A stretch of 64,000 nt of DNA from Bradysia coprophila (lineage: Eukaryota > Arthropoda > Insecta > Diptera > Sciaridae): positions 2,728,001-2,792,000 of the forward strand of contig NW_023503608.1 of assembly GCF_014529535.1 (NCBI RefSeq), written 5' to 3'. The notes below the pieces were generated by a model. It saw nothing but the letters and a program-made list of their open reading frames with translations. It had not been told where the DNA came from and searched no databases. The translations under genes and the position numbers were made by a program. The first letter of the stretch is position 1. Each line of letters starts with the position of its first letter. Shown piece after piece: positions 1-40,555 of this stretch.

Positions 1-1375
1 TTGGTTTTTCGTGTATATGCGAGTATAGTATTTTGTGTCATAATGTGCGCCCTCAAAGCCAACAATATTTGAATTTCGTTAAATTTAGTCAATCATTGCC
101 CGTGATAGCCGTAAGGTGTGTTCATACTGCGACCGTGTTTCATACGGTTGTTTTATGTTGTAAATATTGAAATCTTAAAGGCGAATTCGAAAATATTTAT
201 CCAAAACTTACTGAAAGGATTACCGCTGTGTGTACGACATCGCATCGTTTTGGATATAACTGAACAATTTAATTTTTGTTGAAAATTTCCTGCACTTTTT
301 CTTTTTTGGAATGGAAAGGATTAATAATTGTGATTGAAAAGAAAATATTGTTTGTGATAAAATATTTGAAACTTGGTGCTTTTTATTATTTAAAACAAAA
401 TCAAAAAATTCGTAAAAAAAAAAAATTAGAAACAAGAGAAACAAACAAACTGAAACTTTGTGAACGAACAGAAGGATGTGTTTTGTTTGAAAATATTCTA
501 AAAAAAAAACAATCTTTCCATTTCGTAAAAGTAACATTCAACACTTTATTGGACCGAACACTTTTAGTATGTTTCATTGAAACATACAAAATGTTACGAA
601 CGATATGGGTTTATTGGACATTACTAGCAAGTGGACTAAAGCTCATCAAACCAACAATACAATCCAATGTTAAGAACTTTTACACCAAGAACTGATAGAA
701 AAGAAAAACATTTCTGTTCTTATGTGACTACAAATTGATACAATTTTGATGAACTTTTCGTTTTGATTTGATTTAATTTTTTTAAATTTTTTTTTTGGAA
801 GAATTATTTGGTTTTCTTCTCCAACAAAACTCTTTATTTACGGGTTACGACGGTACGATGTTATTTAAAGTTTTCTAAACCGAAAAAATTAATTTTGTTA
901 CATCACTTGGCATAAAACTGTTACCAATACCTAAAGCCCCATAATATCTACAATTGGAAAACAAAAAATTATTACTTTTTTTGAAACGAAATGCATGTGT
1001 TAATAAAATAAAGTGTTACATGATCGCCCATTTATAACGTTCATTACTTAAAATATTTGTTTAAGTGAATATAGTTTGCTCAGACTTGGCAAATACACAC
1101 AATTTTTACCGCAAGTTACCACAACCACAAAAGGATTATCAGTGAATAAATTTAAATAAACCGCAATCTCAATATTGTACAGTGTTGTTTAGTTTATATC
1201 CTCACACACAAGAAAGAAAGTTAAAAAAAGAAAGAAAAACAAACAAAAAACCCAATCCGTCCCTTTTTATCAAACAATATCAAAAAAAATAACGAAAAAG
1301 AAAAAGAATTTTGATTTCTATTTCAAACTGAAACTTATGACAAATTAATTGATTGTGCAACATAGAAATTAAGAA
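1..1375 (+). other. Upstream region and probable 5' leader of ftz-f1
   Basis: There is no credible protein-coding exon here. The stretch is AT-rich with several A-runs, and from about 1,200 on it looks like a leader rich in AAAG and CAAA tracts leading into the ATG at 1376. Short open frames on both strands (for example 276-695) show no family similarity and sit in low-complexity sequence. The transcription start of the beta-type transcript cannot be placed from sequence alone, and the alternative amino-terminal exon of the alpha isoform is not visible, so it probably lies upstream of the window. Confidence 0.5.
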
Positions 1376-29495
<28,120 letters not shown>

Positions 29496-31948
29496 TTTCC
29501 AGAAAGAAAACAACAAATTCATCAGCCACAATATCTTCTTGAGTCCATAACGTTTATTAATCCGTGTCTCAATAAATCCACAACCGATGTTTTGTCAACC
29601 ACTAACAGTCAATATGCATTACGAGGTAAACGGTATTAAAATTTGTTGATCCGACGGTTAATGATTATACTTTTCCCATTTTTCTTCTTTCTCTTTTTTC
29701 TTTCTTTTACATGTTTCTCTAGTCAAACGTTTGCAAGCCACATCATTTAGATCGTAAGTCTAATTTGTACTTTTGCTACCCCCTACCCGCGCTGTTACAT
29801 TCAGAGTATAAATTCATCATAATTATTCATGATTTGAACGAATAAAGCCCAATCGTAAACAACTAGATAATCAAATTACAACATTACGTTACCATTACAA
29901 CTCAGCGAATTAATTAATAAAATTTAATTTTTGTTTTTTTGTTTAAATCAAATTGATAAGAATTGGTAGTAACAATTGGTGAGAAATTTTAACAGAACAA
30001 ACGGAAATATTTAACGATCGAACACAATTGGCAAATTAATAATCGCCAGACATAGAAACCAAAAACCACTTTTCTGTATAGAAACCATGTAAAACTAAAG
30101 TCAGACCAAATTCTAGGACAAAAACACATTGATCCAGTGGTGGTCCTATGTAACATATGTAACATCGAAATGAATTTTCTAACCCGCAGCGCGGCATTTT
30201 AGAATACAATGAATTAGTAGACTTCATATGTAGTTCAGTGATTATGTTGATACCTGCAGAAGGTAACAAAAAAGTTAAGTCTCACATCATTTATTTGCCA
30301 AATTATGAGAAAAAATGCATAAATTTCGATTGTTTAGCATTTGTTAACGTAATTCGTTGTCCCATTCAAACAATATAATTGTCATTTGCGTATCATTGGA
30401 GAAGGTGATTTGGTCGCGTGTGTTGACTTAGGCCAAGTTCTGCGTTGTTTTAGGTTTATTATCAATCGATCAATGATAAACAATTTTACTATTGCTAAGG
30501 ACACAAAATGTTTTTCGGAACAGCTTGTGAACGCTGCCGTGTCGGCCAGTTCAATATTTTATGATCAAATATGTAGGTCACACATTTTTAGTGTTCGTTT
30601 TTCTTGTAAACCTCACAGGGATAATTTCGATAGGCAAAGTTCTTTACACAATTTTTGAGGCTTGTGTACCTAAAAGAACCGTACAGAAGCCAATTTTTGA
30701 GAAATTGTTTTCTTAAATTTTCTTGAAATTTTTTGTCTAGAATTCGGGGAAATTCATTAGAAAATTCCTGAAAATTTTCAAGAGACGTTGATAAAAAATT
30801 CTCTCATAAAAAGGCCTCGTCAGATAATGCTTCCGAACAAACAATATCGACATACGAAATCCATTTGTTTATGCCGTCATAAAACCTTACTGTTGCTTAA
30901 AATTTCTCACCAAAAGCTTTCAGCCAACTTTTACTTATATTTGCGTACGTAATAGAAAGAAAATCGCGAAAAAATGAAACTTTTACATTGCAAACACACA
31001 CGTTTGTTATTTGAAGGATCAGTTACCATTATCATTACAATTTTACTATTTTTTTTCTTTTTGTTAAAAAAGAAGAGCCTTTCATTTAACGAAATAGTCA
31101 TTTTTATTAAGTCACTCATTGAAGAAGAAGAAACAATTTTTTTAGATTTTTTTTGTTTAATTTTTTAATTCAAGTAAAAAAATTTGCATTAACACAAAAG
31201 AAAAGCCATTGCAGAAGAAGAAGAAGAAGCAGCAGATTAAAAATAGTAATGAAAAACATAAAAAAATAATACAAAAGAAAGAAAAAAATATATTTTTTTA
31301 ATTCTTACATATAAGCCGTAGCAATTAGAAACAAAACAACAAACAAAAAAATGGAAAAATTTACTTTTTTCGGGTAAAATTTTTGTTCTTTTTCAAGCCA
31401 CAAAATAATTTTTATTTTGAAATGAGAGAGAGGTAAAAAACAAATCAGGAAACACAAAAAAAAATAATTCAATTCAGGAACACCACATAACGTGAAAATA
31501 TTCTCCGATGAATTTTAATTAATGGATAAACAAATAAATAAATACTATTTAAATGGGATGAATGGGCATAGAAAAATCTTATTAAAGGAATGAGTTTGGA
31601 ACGTTGAATTTAGAAAAAAGAACGAGAAAGATAGAGAGATGAGGAAAGAGATAAACGAATATAAAATACAAAAATATGAAACTGCAAGCTGTGAAATTAA
31701 ATATTAAATAAAAAAAAGTGTTTAGAGTTTGATTTATTTTTTGTATGAGAATAAATTGTCGGCCATAGGTCGAACGAGTAAGAGTATTGATATAAATAAC
31801 TAAAAAAAAATTTGAAAAAATTAAAATTCAATTACCCTATTTGTATGTGTAATAAAATGGTTGATTTGTGTGTGGATTAAACTTTAATGCATAAATTGAT
31901 TGACTGGTATAACCGACGGGTGAAGTTTTCTTATCCACCTACAAAGTA

Positions 31949-32010
31949 ATGCTAAGGATGCTAAGGATGCTAAGGATGCTAAGATGCTAAGGATGCTAAG
32001 ATGCTAAGGA
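31949..32010 (+). repeat. Short tandem repeat of ATGCTAAGG type
   Basis: Seven 8-9 bp units of ATGCTAAGG / ATGCTAAG lie head to tail, with one G lost in two units. This is a typical microsatellite in the AT-rich region downstream of ftz-f1. Confidence 0.9.
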
Positions 32011-34105
32011 GTAAATGTACCAAAGAAATATAACCAACGATTGTTAGGATTTTTCCTTCAACGTTTCCTTAACTCTGGTATTTTCGAAGTCATGGTAAAC
32101 GTATTGAACGTGAAAACTTTTCTAATTGAAATAACCAACATTCAATCACCTTCCATATTCGAAACTGTGTCTATAATAGTGTCAACCGACTCAACACCAA
32201 CAAAAACCGAAAAAACTGCGTACTATGGAAATTACTGCTCAATCCCAATTATGTACATTCAATTTTAGCGCAGTAATTTTCAGGTTACTTATTTCCAACC
32301 TGATTAATGACAATTTATTACAAGCATTCTGAAATAAACGGTCGTTTTATGTCATTTATCGTGTGGTTAAAAATGGTCTAATAATCTTCCAGAAGATATA
32401 ACTGTGCCTAAAATTTTTTAGGATATCGAACTCATAACTTCTAAGTGCAGGATGTCGAGTAGTGTTACTGAACCATTCTTTTACTCTTTTTATCTTCACC
32501 TGAAATCATGCCATTTGATCGTTTGTGATTTTTCTAAAAATGTGTTCAATGTGAAATTTGATCTAACTGGTTCTATAGATGCTACGGCGACCGACGAATC
32601 GTGAGAACAATTAAATTTTCGACCGGCAAATGTCATGGGAAATCTTTCTGTTATTCTACAGTAATCAGTCAGATTTCTTACAAATGAGTTCAGTTCTTAA
32701 CGCCAGAAATAGTCGCCGAAGGCTTAATACAAAAGATAAGCAGCCAATGCGCATTCCTCTTGAATTTATCCACACAAGATTTACCATTAAACAATATTAT
32801 GTGTACACAATACAGTAATTGAAATAAAGCGAGACGAAAAATATGGAAAATAAAAATATTTTTCATAATGAAAAATAGAAGAAAATGAAATTATATTTTT
32901 GTCGAAAATGAAGAGAACGAAAATATTACAAAAAGTAAAAAAAAAAATATTTAAAAAATGAAGAAAACATTCCAATGCAAAGTAAAACTAGAAAGATGAT
33001 GTTGAAACTCTTTTTTATCTTTCGTTTTACTTTAACGACGAGAAAAAACTTGAAATTCATTTAATTTAACAAATTTTCATTGGGCTTTATTACACACATA
33101 TCTTTACTAATCATCATTTTGAGTTTTAGATTTTTATTGTCATTTTGAAATAAAAAATTTGTGAAAAAAAGTAAACGAAAAGAAAACGGAAAGTTTTTTA
33201 TTTCGTTTACTTTTCAACTGTTACCATGAGAAAATTAAAATTCTGTGTTTGGTGGTGGTGAATATCGTTCAAAACAAAGAAAAAAAAAACTTACGCAAAA
33301 AACCATAAAATTTTAAAGTAAAATTTAAATTAAAAAAAATATATTTTTTTTAGATTACCTATGTAAAAATTAAAGGGGACATAATGATGACACACACTAC
33401 ACACACGCAAAACCATTAATAAAAGAAAAAAAGAAAAATTACAAAAACACTAATGAATGAATGTGTAAAGATAAACAAAATGAAAAAGTATTTCACCATA
33501 AAAACAAAATTGTGTGTAAAAAGAAAAATAAAAGTTTATTTTCCGAATTTGAAGAAAATAGTTTTAAAAAAAATTAAGATTTAAAATCATAACTGTAAAA
33601 GTAAAAGTAAAAGTTAAAAGAAAATATAAATAAAAAATAATTTAATAATCGTTAATTAATAAAAAGTAAAACAAAATGAAAACAAAGAAAATATATTATA
33701 TATTATTACTCTATAAATATATTTGTTATAAAATTTAAGAGAAAAAGATATTTTTTTGGTGTAGTATTTAAGTCAAAAAAAAACAAAAATTCAAAGGAAG
33801 AAAGAAACATATTTTTAATAAATTATGAAGAAAATCTATCTATAAAAATAATGAAAAAACAAAAACAAAAACGTTGTTACGCAATTAAAACCAAAATAAA
33901 CTCTTTTTTTTTAAACGAAACATCGGGATACAAAAAGAATTTTAGACCGAGAGCCCGAGTACATTCCTGTCGTTCATAAAGCCGCAGTTGATCTATAACA
34001 CATTATTACATAAAAGGAACATTTGTTTCTACTTTTATTTTTGAGTGCGGTAGCAGGGCCTTAAAGAGAATAGGTTTCTTTCGTATCTCATCCAGCAACA
34101 ATTCG

Positions 34106-34197
34106 AATCAACGTCAAGATGAAGACATTTTTTAATGAAAATAGCTGCCCTAATCAACGTCAAGATGAAGACATTTTTTAATGAAAATAGCTGCCCT
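34106..34197 (+). repeat. Perfect 46-bp tandem duplication
   Basis: The 46 bp from 34106 to 34151 (starting AATCAACGTCAAGATGAAGA, ending AATAGCTGCCCT) are repeated without a difference at 34152-34197. Identity suggests a recent slippage or duplication event, or an assembly artefact. Confidence 0.92.
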
Positions 34198-34253
34198 TTG
34201 CTTACTAGCAACGGTCGCGCACGGAGGAAGACATTAGTCACGAGGGCCGAATG

Positions 34254-34352
34254 AAAAAAAAAATTATTGGAAGAGGTCTGTCGTGTCAGACAAATCAAAT
34301 TTTGGAAACTTTTAACTGTCTGGCATGACAAGCTTTTCAATAATTTTTTTTT
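34254..34352. repeat. Inverted repeat (hairpin)
   Basis: AAAAAAAAATTATTGGAAGA followed by CTGTCGTGTCAGACA is mirrored by TGTCTGGCATGACAAG and CTTTTCAATAATTTTTTTTT. Arms are roughly 40 nt and imperfect. It lies directly after the 46-bp duplication and is probably a small fold-back element. Confidence 0.6.
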
Positions 34353-37137
34353 AGAATTTCATTCCGTTTCTTTACGATATAAGCTCACTGAATTACACTC
34401 TAGGCCTATCATCCTCTCATATCTCTCAAAAACAAAAGTACCACACAAATGTTTTCAGTATCGGTAATTGTGATAATATATCATAAGTTTCAAATATCTT
34501 GGCCTTAAGAGAGGCTGCTATGTACGCAGGCTCACGAACTATTAGAGAATTCACTCATCACATAAAAGTAAAATAAAACCACAAAAAACGGGATGACCGG
34601 TTTGACAAGAGAATATATTAAAAAATGGGTTCGTGATTGGGAAAATTACACTCTAAAAACCATTTTACCAATTTTTTTCGCTTAGTTTTTAGTCATTTAC
34701 CATTTACAACTTGGCTCAAAATAAATGGAAGAATTTTGTGATTTCGTGTCTTCTGTTTCCTCATTGAGGGATCGTCATTTTACACATTCCCATTCGTATA
34801 AAGTGTGGAATTTAAAACGAGTCTAAGAGGACCCCATTTACTCAGAGCCACTACTTCTTGTTAGTTTTTTTTTTATAATTCAATTTTATCCACTAGCCAC
34901 ATCACCAATTATGTAAATAGTTTTTATTAAGCAAATCCTTTATCATTGATTGTATCGGTAAAATAGAACATTGAAGCGATCGAAAATATTTACTTAAGAT
35001 CAAGTGACGGGACAATTCAATTTTAACATTCTTCACGGAACAATCTAGTTCTATCCGTTGTTCTGAGCAATTTGCTTAGACAAATTCTCTTTAGTTTTTG
35101 TTAAGACAATTTCCCCCGATTTCCCGATTGAATACTTTATCTTAGCGTATCGGTAACAGTGTGAATATAAAGAAAGAAGAGTACTATTCGACGAATATGT
35201 GTTCTGAATAGGAAAAGCATGTTAAACCGATCATTTTGTCATTCGAAAGTTGGAAATTGCTTCCACTTCCTCCGATCCAACTTACTCACTGCCAAATAAT
35301 AATTTTATTTTTTTCCTGATCCATGCAAATCCCGAAGAAGCTCCTATTTTAGAGAAGAAAATCTGTCCAAGCATACACACACAAGTACCAATACAAGCTT
35401 TAAACTACTAAACCTGATCACAATAATGAATATCAGTTATGTCTTTGCATGGTTTTAACACCACAAAACTGACAATATCGAACCATAGATTAGAGTGTGG
35501 TGTAATTAATCATTCACGAACGCAGTTTTTTTTTTGCCTAACGAGAGACGATTTATAAATATATAGCGAATGCAGAACGGGTGCTAATTACTAAACTATG
35601 ATGAAATTCGGTAGCTTTTGCTTTTATTGAAAATAAAATCTGAGGACAAAAGAAGATGGAAAGATGGAAAATGTAATTTTCCTTCTGATGAAAATTGATA
35701 TTTTCCGATGGATGAAATTCGAAATTCCAATAATTGATCAGAATGAAAAAAACATAAATAATTCGCGCCAATATGGAATGAATATTCATTGATGGGAAAT
35801 TGATCTTATTCATGTACCTAGTACCTACAATACCAGCGCCTAAAAAATGTGTTTTCGTTGTTGAAGAAAATATAACAAAATTTTAACTATAACAGACAGA
35901 GGACTTTTAGGAAGCCTCTTCGTTTGAATTGAAAATATTTTTTTTTATTTAGATTTTATGAAATTTTGGAAAAAAGGAGAAACTTAACTTTTTTGGATTT
36001 TTAGTTAGTATGGAATTGTTTGAGTTGTTAAGAGAATATATTTTTTTTACGAAAAAAAAGAGAAGAAAAACTTTTCCCGTGTTTAGAGATGGAAAAATAC
36101 TTACAACAAGTAAAAATTTAAAAAAAAATAACAAAAAACACACACTCATTAGTACCTAACATTTCATTAAAAGTAAAACATTCATGAAAAGGAATAAAAA
36201 AAAAGTTTACAAAAAAATGTTAAATAAAACAATGCTACGTGAATTTTATGATAAAAAAAAGAAATTATATTTAAGCATAAATGTTATGTAAAGTGGAGAA
36301 TTAAGGTGATTTCTAATTCTTTGTCTTGATTTTGATTTTATGTTTTTTTGAAAAAAACGAAATCGGCTTCAAAAGCCTCCCTTTAAAAATAAAAATGTTT
36401 TTCAATTTATATTTTTAATAATTTAAAATTTTTAAAAAATTTATTTAATTGTAAGAAGACGAGAAGCAGAAGAAAATTAATTCGTATTTTTATTAATATT
36501 TTTTTTGTAATTTTAATTTTAAGATTTAACATTTAGCAGACGTTTTTGCTTAGTTTGTACATGCATACACAGTTGTTTTATATGTCTAGTATACGATGGA
36601 ACATAAGATCGATTGAATGGTCTTTGATTTACTCTTAGAAGTTGCTTTTTTCTTTAATTTTATTTCTATTAGATTTATCAATTTTAAAGAAAAATTGAAC
36701 AAATTATCCTCTTATATCCCAGTTCGAGCAGACACCCCCAAATACGAAAAAAATTGTCTCAATTATCAAACCTTTTTTTACTTATATTCTTCGTCTTCTA
36801 TCCCTACTCCCACTATTCTAAAAAAATATGACAAAAAAGTACATCTTTCGGAGAGCATCAGACACCAATTCAGTTCATCCCACATGGTTCATTTTCGACT
36901 AGACCTGTGAAATAACTCTTCTTAATTAATTATTCTTTGGAGAAAGGAAACCGTGTAAAAAGAAAATTGTAAATTTATTAAATTAGAGACGAGTAAATAA
37001 GAAAAATTGTATAAATATATTAACAGGAAACCCTACTTTAGTTATATATATATGAATGAAGAAAAAAAAGATACTTTTTCTGTATAATAAAAGAGATGTC
37101 ATGCATTAATATTGAGTACAATATATTTTTATGTTCA

Positions 37138-37143
37138 AATAAA
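37138..37143 (+). terminator. Candidate distal polyadenylation signal of ftz-f1
   Basis: AATAAA occurs at the point where the AT-rich downstream region ends and is followed by T- and GT-rich sequence (GGTTTTGTG near 37163). Many other AATAAA hexamers lie between 29,500 and 37,100, so nearer sites may also be used. Confidence 0.35.
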
Positions 37144-37750
37144 AATTATTGAAAATATTCAACGGTTTTGTGAAATTATTTACGAGTCATCTTTGATAGA
37201 GAGAATTATGGCTGATATTCGATTAAAGGCACTGGGTTATTGAAATTCATGGATAAAGAGAATTATCGCGAGCAAGATAATTTTGCGTTTTGTACTGAAA
37301 ATAGCTATTTTCTCAGCGCCCTGAGCTTTGCCCAATTAGCTCATAGGCATTGTGATAGGCTCACTCAGCCCTAGTTTGCTGAACTGACAATTATCAGAAA
37401 TATACATCGGTTCCATCTAACGATGAAAACCAATTTTGACAGACCGAAAACAAGCGACCGTCATTCACAGAAGCCACCATAACCGCAACTTTAACAAATT
37501 CTTTCGTTAAAACTTTAAAGTGAGTGGACTTCTCTGTGGATAACGATTGACATTTTTAACGACGTTGGAACGCGTACAACAAATCTCACTCTCCTTGTTT
37601 CAAACATTTCATTTTCAACCGATTGGTGTAAAGAAGGGGGGAGGCGGCACATAACTTGGCCGAGAATTAATGCCTGTTTTCGTGAGAAACAAGAGATTTT
37701 TCCAGAAAATTCGAAAAAATCAAGATATATCACGAAAAATCGAGATTTTT

Positions 37751-38380
37751 AGCCCCGTACGAAGTACAAGGGGCTAATAGGATTACGATGCCGTGTGTAA
37801 TTGATGGAATTCGAAGCAGACGGTAAGGGCAAAGTGTTTGCCTATGTTCATAGATAACGAATCCGCAATAAAAATTTTGTCCGTCCGTCTGTCCGTCCGT
37901 CTGTCACGTCAATATCTTGAGTAAATCAAATCCGATTTCAAATTTTTTTTTCCCTGAAAGATAGTCGAAATAGTGAGGCTAAGTTCGAAGATGGGCGATT
38001 TTGGGTCGACCCCTCCCGAGCTGGGGCCCCATAAGTGATTTAACGTTTTCCGAAGATATCTGCGGCCATTCAAAGGCTACACATGTAAGTGATACGTCAA
38101 ATAAAAGATATTTACAATACCGATCGACAAAAAAAAGTTTATGGAAATCGGATGATCGACTCGTTAGTTACACCGCTTGGTGTGAACTAGATACAGGGCG
38201 GCAAGCCGTTTTTGCTTGTAGGTTGGCCAAATTTGAACGGACCGTACCAATCAGGGAAAAAAAAGTTCATGGAATTCGGTTTACCGGAGCGTGAGCTAGG
38301 TCTCTTGGAGTGAGCTTATATGTGGCTACTCGGCCGTACAGTGAACGTGGTGTTTTTTGTTAATATCTCGTTTTCTCTGA
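37751..38380 (+). mobile_element. Dispersed element with terminal hairpin, truncated copy
   Basis: It starts with a 25-nt hairpin: AGCCCC, a 13-nt loop containing GTACGAAGTAC, then GGGGCT (37751-37775). A CCGTCCGT-rich tract (37880-37906) and blocks such as GAGGCTAAGTTCGAAGATGG follow. The sequence matches, in opposite orientation, the longer copy at 47109-48164, and similarity stops near 38380, so this copy lacks the other end. No frame encodes a recognisable transposase; open frames such as 38001-38294 are not protein-like in both copies. Confidence 0.75.
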
Positions 38381-39009
38381 AATAGGCTGTGCCTATAATG
38401 AATAAATGGAACGATTACATGACACACATCCTAAGGTCTTTTCTCTAGCGCTGAATAGAAAGCTGCACAAAAATCTATTTCCTATGTTGGAACAGGCAAT
38501 AAAACGCGTTCAATTCAGACTTTTTGCTTGTATCTTGACCCTTGAGTGTATGCAGTGCATCGCTACTTCAGGGACCAATCGCACTATTTTAGTAGCTTGT
38601 GGAGCTGAGAAAAAGCACAATGTCTGCTGTCTGACAAAAAAAAGTCTGCTGATATTAAAGCGATCTGTCGTAGATCACGAACACTATTGACATTCCCAGA
38701 TAATTCAATCGATAGCCTTACAAATAATCTCTCTGCGGTGCTTCATGGGCGTTTTATAGATAAATACAATATTTATATAGTTCCATTGTTCCATTTAAAG
38801 TTAGAGTATTGTCAGTTTGGTGCTGGGAAAATGGTCGAAGATCATTTACACTCTCTACTAGAATGATCTTACGCCGTAAAGACCCTAAACTATAAGTAAT
38901 TTATCTTACATGGAGTGTTCGAAAAAGAAATGAACAAAAACCTTTGTCAATGTATGTGTTCTCTATAGATGTTTGTGTTACCTTAAATACCATCTTGTTC
39001 ACGAACGCA

Positions 39010-39014
39010 TCAGT
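39010..39014 (+). promoter_or_regulatory. Candidate arthropod initiator for the GST gene
   Basis: TCAGT, the arthropod initiator core, lies about 90 bp before the GST start codon in a less AT-rich stretch. No clear TATA box is placed 30 bp upstream. The call rests on motif and position alone and is weak. Confidence 0.3.
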
Positions 39015-39101
39015 ATAGTGACTGTATTCACACCGGAGTAAAGTGATTCGCTTGTTTCTGAAATAATTAAAATTTTGTTTGGAAATTCTATCAACTCCAT
39101 C

Positions 39102-39843
39102 ATGGGCAAAATAACTTTATATTATGCAATTGTAAGTCAACCATCTCGATCGGTTCTGCTAGTTGGCAAGGCCCTCGGCCTGGACTTTGATTTGAAGAGT
39201 GTCAACCTATTTAATGCAGAACATTTGACTCCAGAATTTGTGAAGGTATTTCACCGATATGATAAAACATTTTCGTGCGTAGATTAACATAGACATCGCT
39301 TCACTATGAAAATAGATGAACCCACAACATACAATCCCGATGATAAACGATAATGGTGTCGTTGTATACGACAGTCATGCTATTGCAGCTTATTTAGCTG
39401 ATAAATATGGCAAAGATGATAAGCTTTATCCACGGGATTTAGCAAAACGAGCTGAAGTTAACGCACGACTACACTTCGATACCGGTTTCCTATTCGCACG
39501 CTTACGATTCTTGTATGAACCGATATTGTACTTTGGTAGCGGTGAAGTGCCACAAGATAAGGTTGAATATCTGCAAAAATGTTGGCCCCTTATGGAAGCT
39601 TTCCTAGAGAAAACCAACTACGTTTGTGGCGATGAAATGACAATCGCTGACTTGTGTTGTGTGGCAACAATTTCATCCGTGGGACACTATGCTCCCATTG
39701 ACCCTGAAAAATATCCGAAATTATTGGCATGGTTGAAGAGGATGGCCGAATTGCCATACTACAATGAAGCAAATGGAATTGGTGCAGAAATGTTAATTCA
39801 ATCCGTTGATGATTCTTTGGTCAAAAATAAAGCAAAGTTGTGA
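39102..39843 (+). CDS. Glutathione S-transferase, epsilon class
   Basis: Two exons, 39102-39245 and 39316-39843, join in phase 0 across a 70-bp intron to give 223 residues, normal for a cytosolic insect GST. It conjugates glutathione to electrophiles; epsilon GSTs act in detoxification, including insecticide and peroxide metabolism. The N-terminal thioredoxin-like domain (about 1-80) has Ser12 at the usual catalytic position, NPQHTIP (50-56, with the cis-proline at 56) and DSHAIAAYL (67-75) contacting glutathione. The helical C-terminal domain has RLHFDTG, the CGDEMTIAD helix-capping motif and a GIGAEMLI tail, which point to epsilon rather than delta class. I chose the start MGKITLYY over an in-frame upstream ATG at 39075 because MGK begins the conserved first strand. 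I cannot assign an individual GstE number. Confidence 0.95.
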
Positions 39844-39952
39844 TAGACACGAATGAAACATTTTTTGAGTTTTATTATTATTCAAAGATCTTCTGGGGCT
39901 GTAAAAGTTTTCTTATGGTGAAAATCTCATTTCACTTCAAGCATGAGTAGTA

Positions 39953-40177
39953 CTCTAAATAGGGTACTGAATCTTGACAGTGTGTCGCAAAACTGTAGAA
40001 AACCATTTCATCAACGCACCTCAAGTGATCATAGTCGACAGCTGCCAAGTACATAGTATACTGTCAAGTTTCAGTACCTTCAGTACCCTATTTAGAGCTT
40101 GAAATAAGTTGATTTCGTACAAAATAGTACTCCCTTTGGCAGCTGTCGACTATGATAACTTTTGCTTGAAGTGCGTT
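39953..40177. repeat. Two interleaved inverted repeats downstream of the GST
   Basis: Arm A (CTCTAAATAGGGTACTGAAT at 39953) is mirrored at 40060-40097. Arm B (CGCACCTCAAGTGATCATAG plus TCGACAGCTGCCAA, 40013-40048) is mirrored at 40136-40177. The order is A, B, A', B', so the two stems cannot form as simple hairpins at once. This may be one transposon inserted in another, or an unusual MITE. Confidence 0.65.
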
Positions 40178-40555
40178 GACTCCCATATATAGCTGAATCA
40201 GTAATCACTCTCAATTTAAGGTCTGGAAAATTTTTCGCTAAAAAACAGTTACCAAGGCTAGAATGATTTGTTAAAACTGATGAAGTACAAGATTTTGTTG
40301 AAAATGCCAAGATACTTCCATAAATGAAAGGAGTCAACAAAAGGTAAATATTTTCAAGATTCCCGCTTTGGAAAATGTCAGTGTGTTTTCAGAAAAATAA
40401 TGGTCGGCGTCGTCGGCTTTGTATGAACATGCTGGTTCTTGTTATGTCAAGAAAATGACATTAAACTGTACACATAACCTTACCAAAACACATTCCTCTA
40501 CAACGTAGGACTGCGAGTTGGTCTACTTAAACATTTAATTCCTACGATAACAACA

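Larger units (their letters stand above)
29496..37150 (+). other. Probable long AT-rich 3' UTR / 3' flank of ftz-f1
   Basis: From the TAA of ftz-f1 to about 37,150 there is no coding exon with recognisable similarity. The stretch is very A- and T-rich with long runs of AAAAGAAA- and TTTTATTT-like sequence, especially 30,900-33,900 and 35,900-37,100, and contains many AATAAA hexamers. Base composition returns to ordinary after about 37,150, which suggests the transcript could extend that far, though intergenic DNA cannot be excluded. Small open frames here (for example 30386, 32041 and 36617) resemble nothing I know. Confidence 0.5.

Noticed and set aside
38001..38294. 97-codon frame inside the dispersed element, and 47890-48132 in its second copy
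   Set aside because: The two frames are on opposite sides of the repeat and do not encode the same protein, so neither is likely to be a real element gene.
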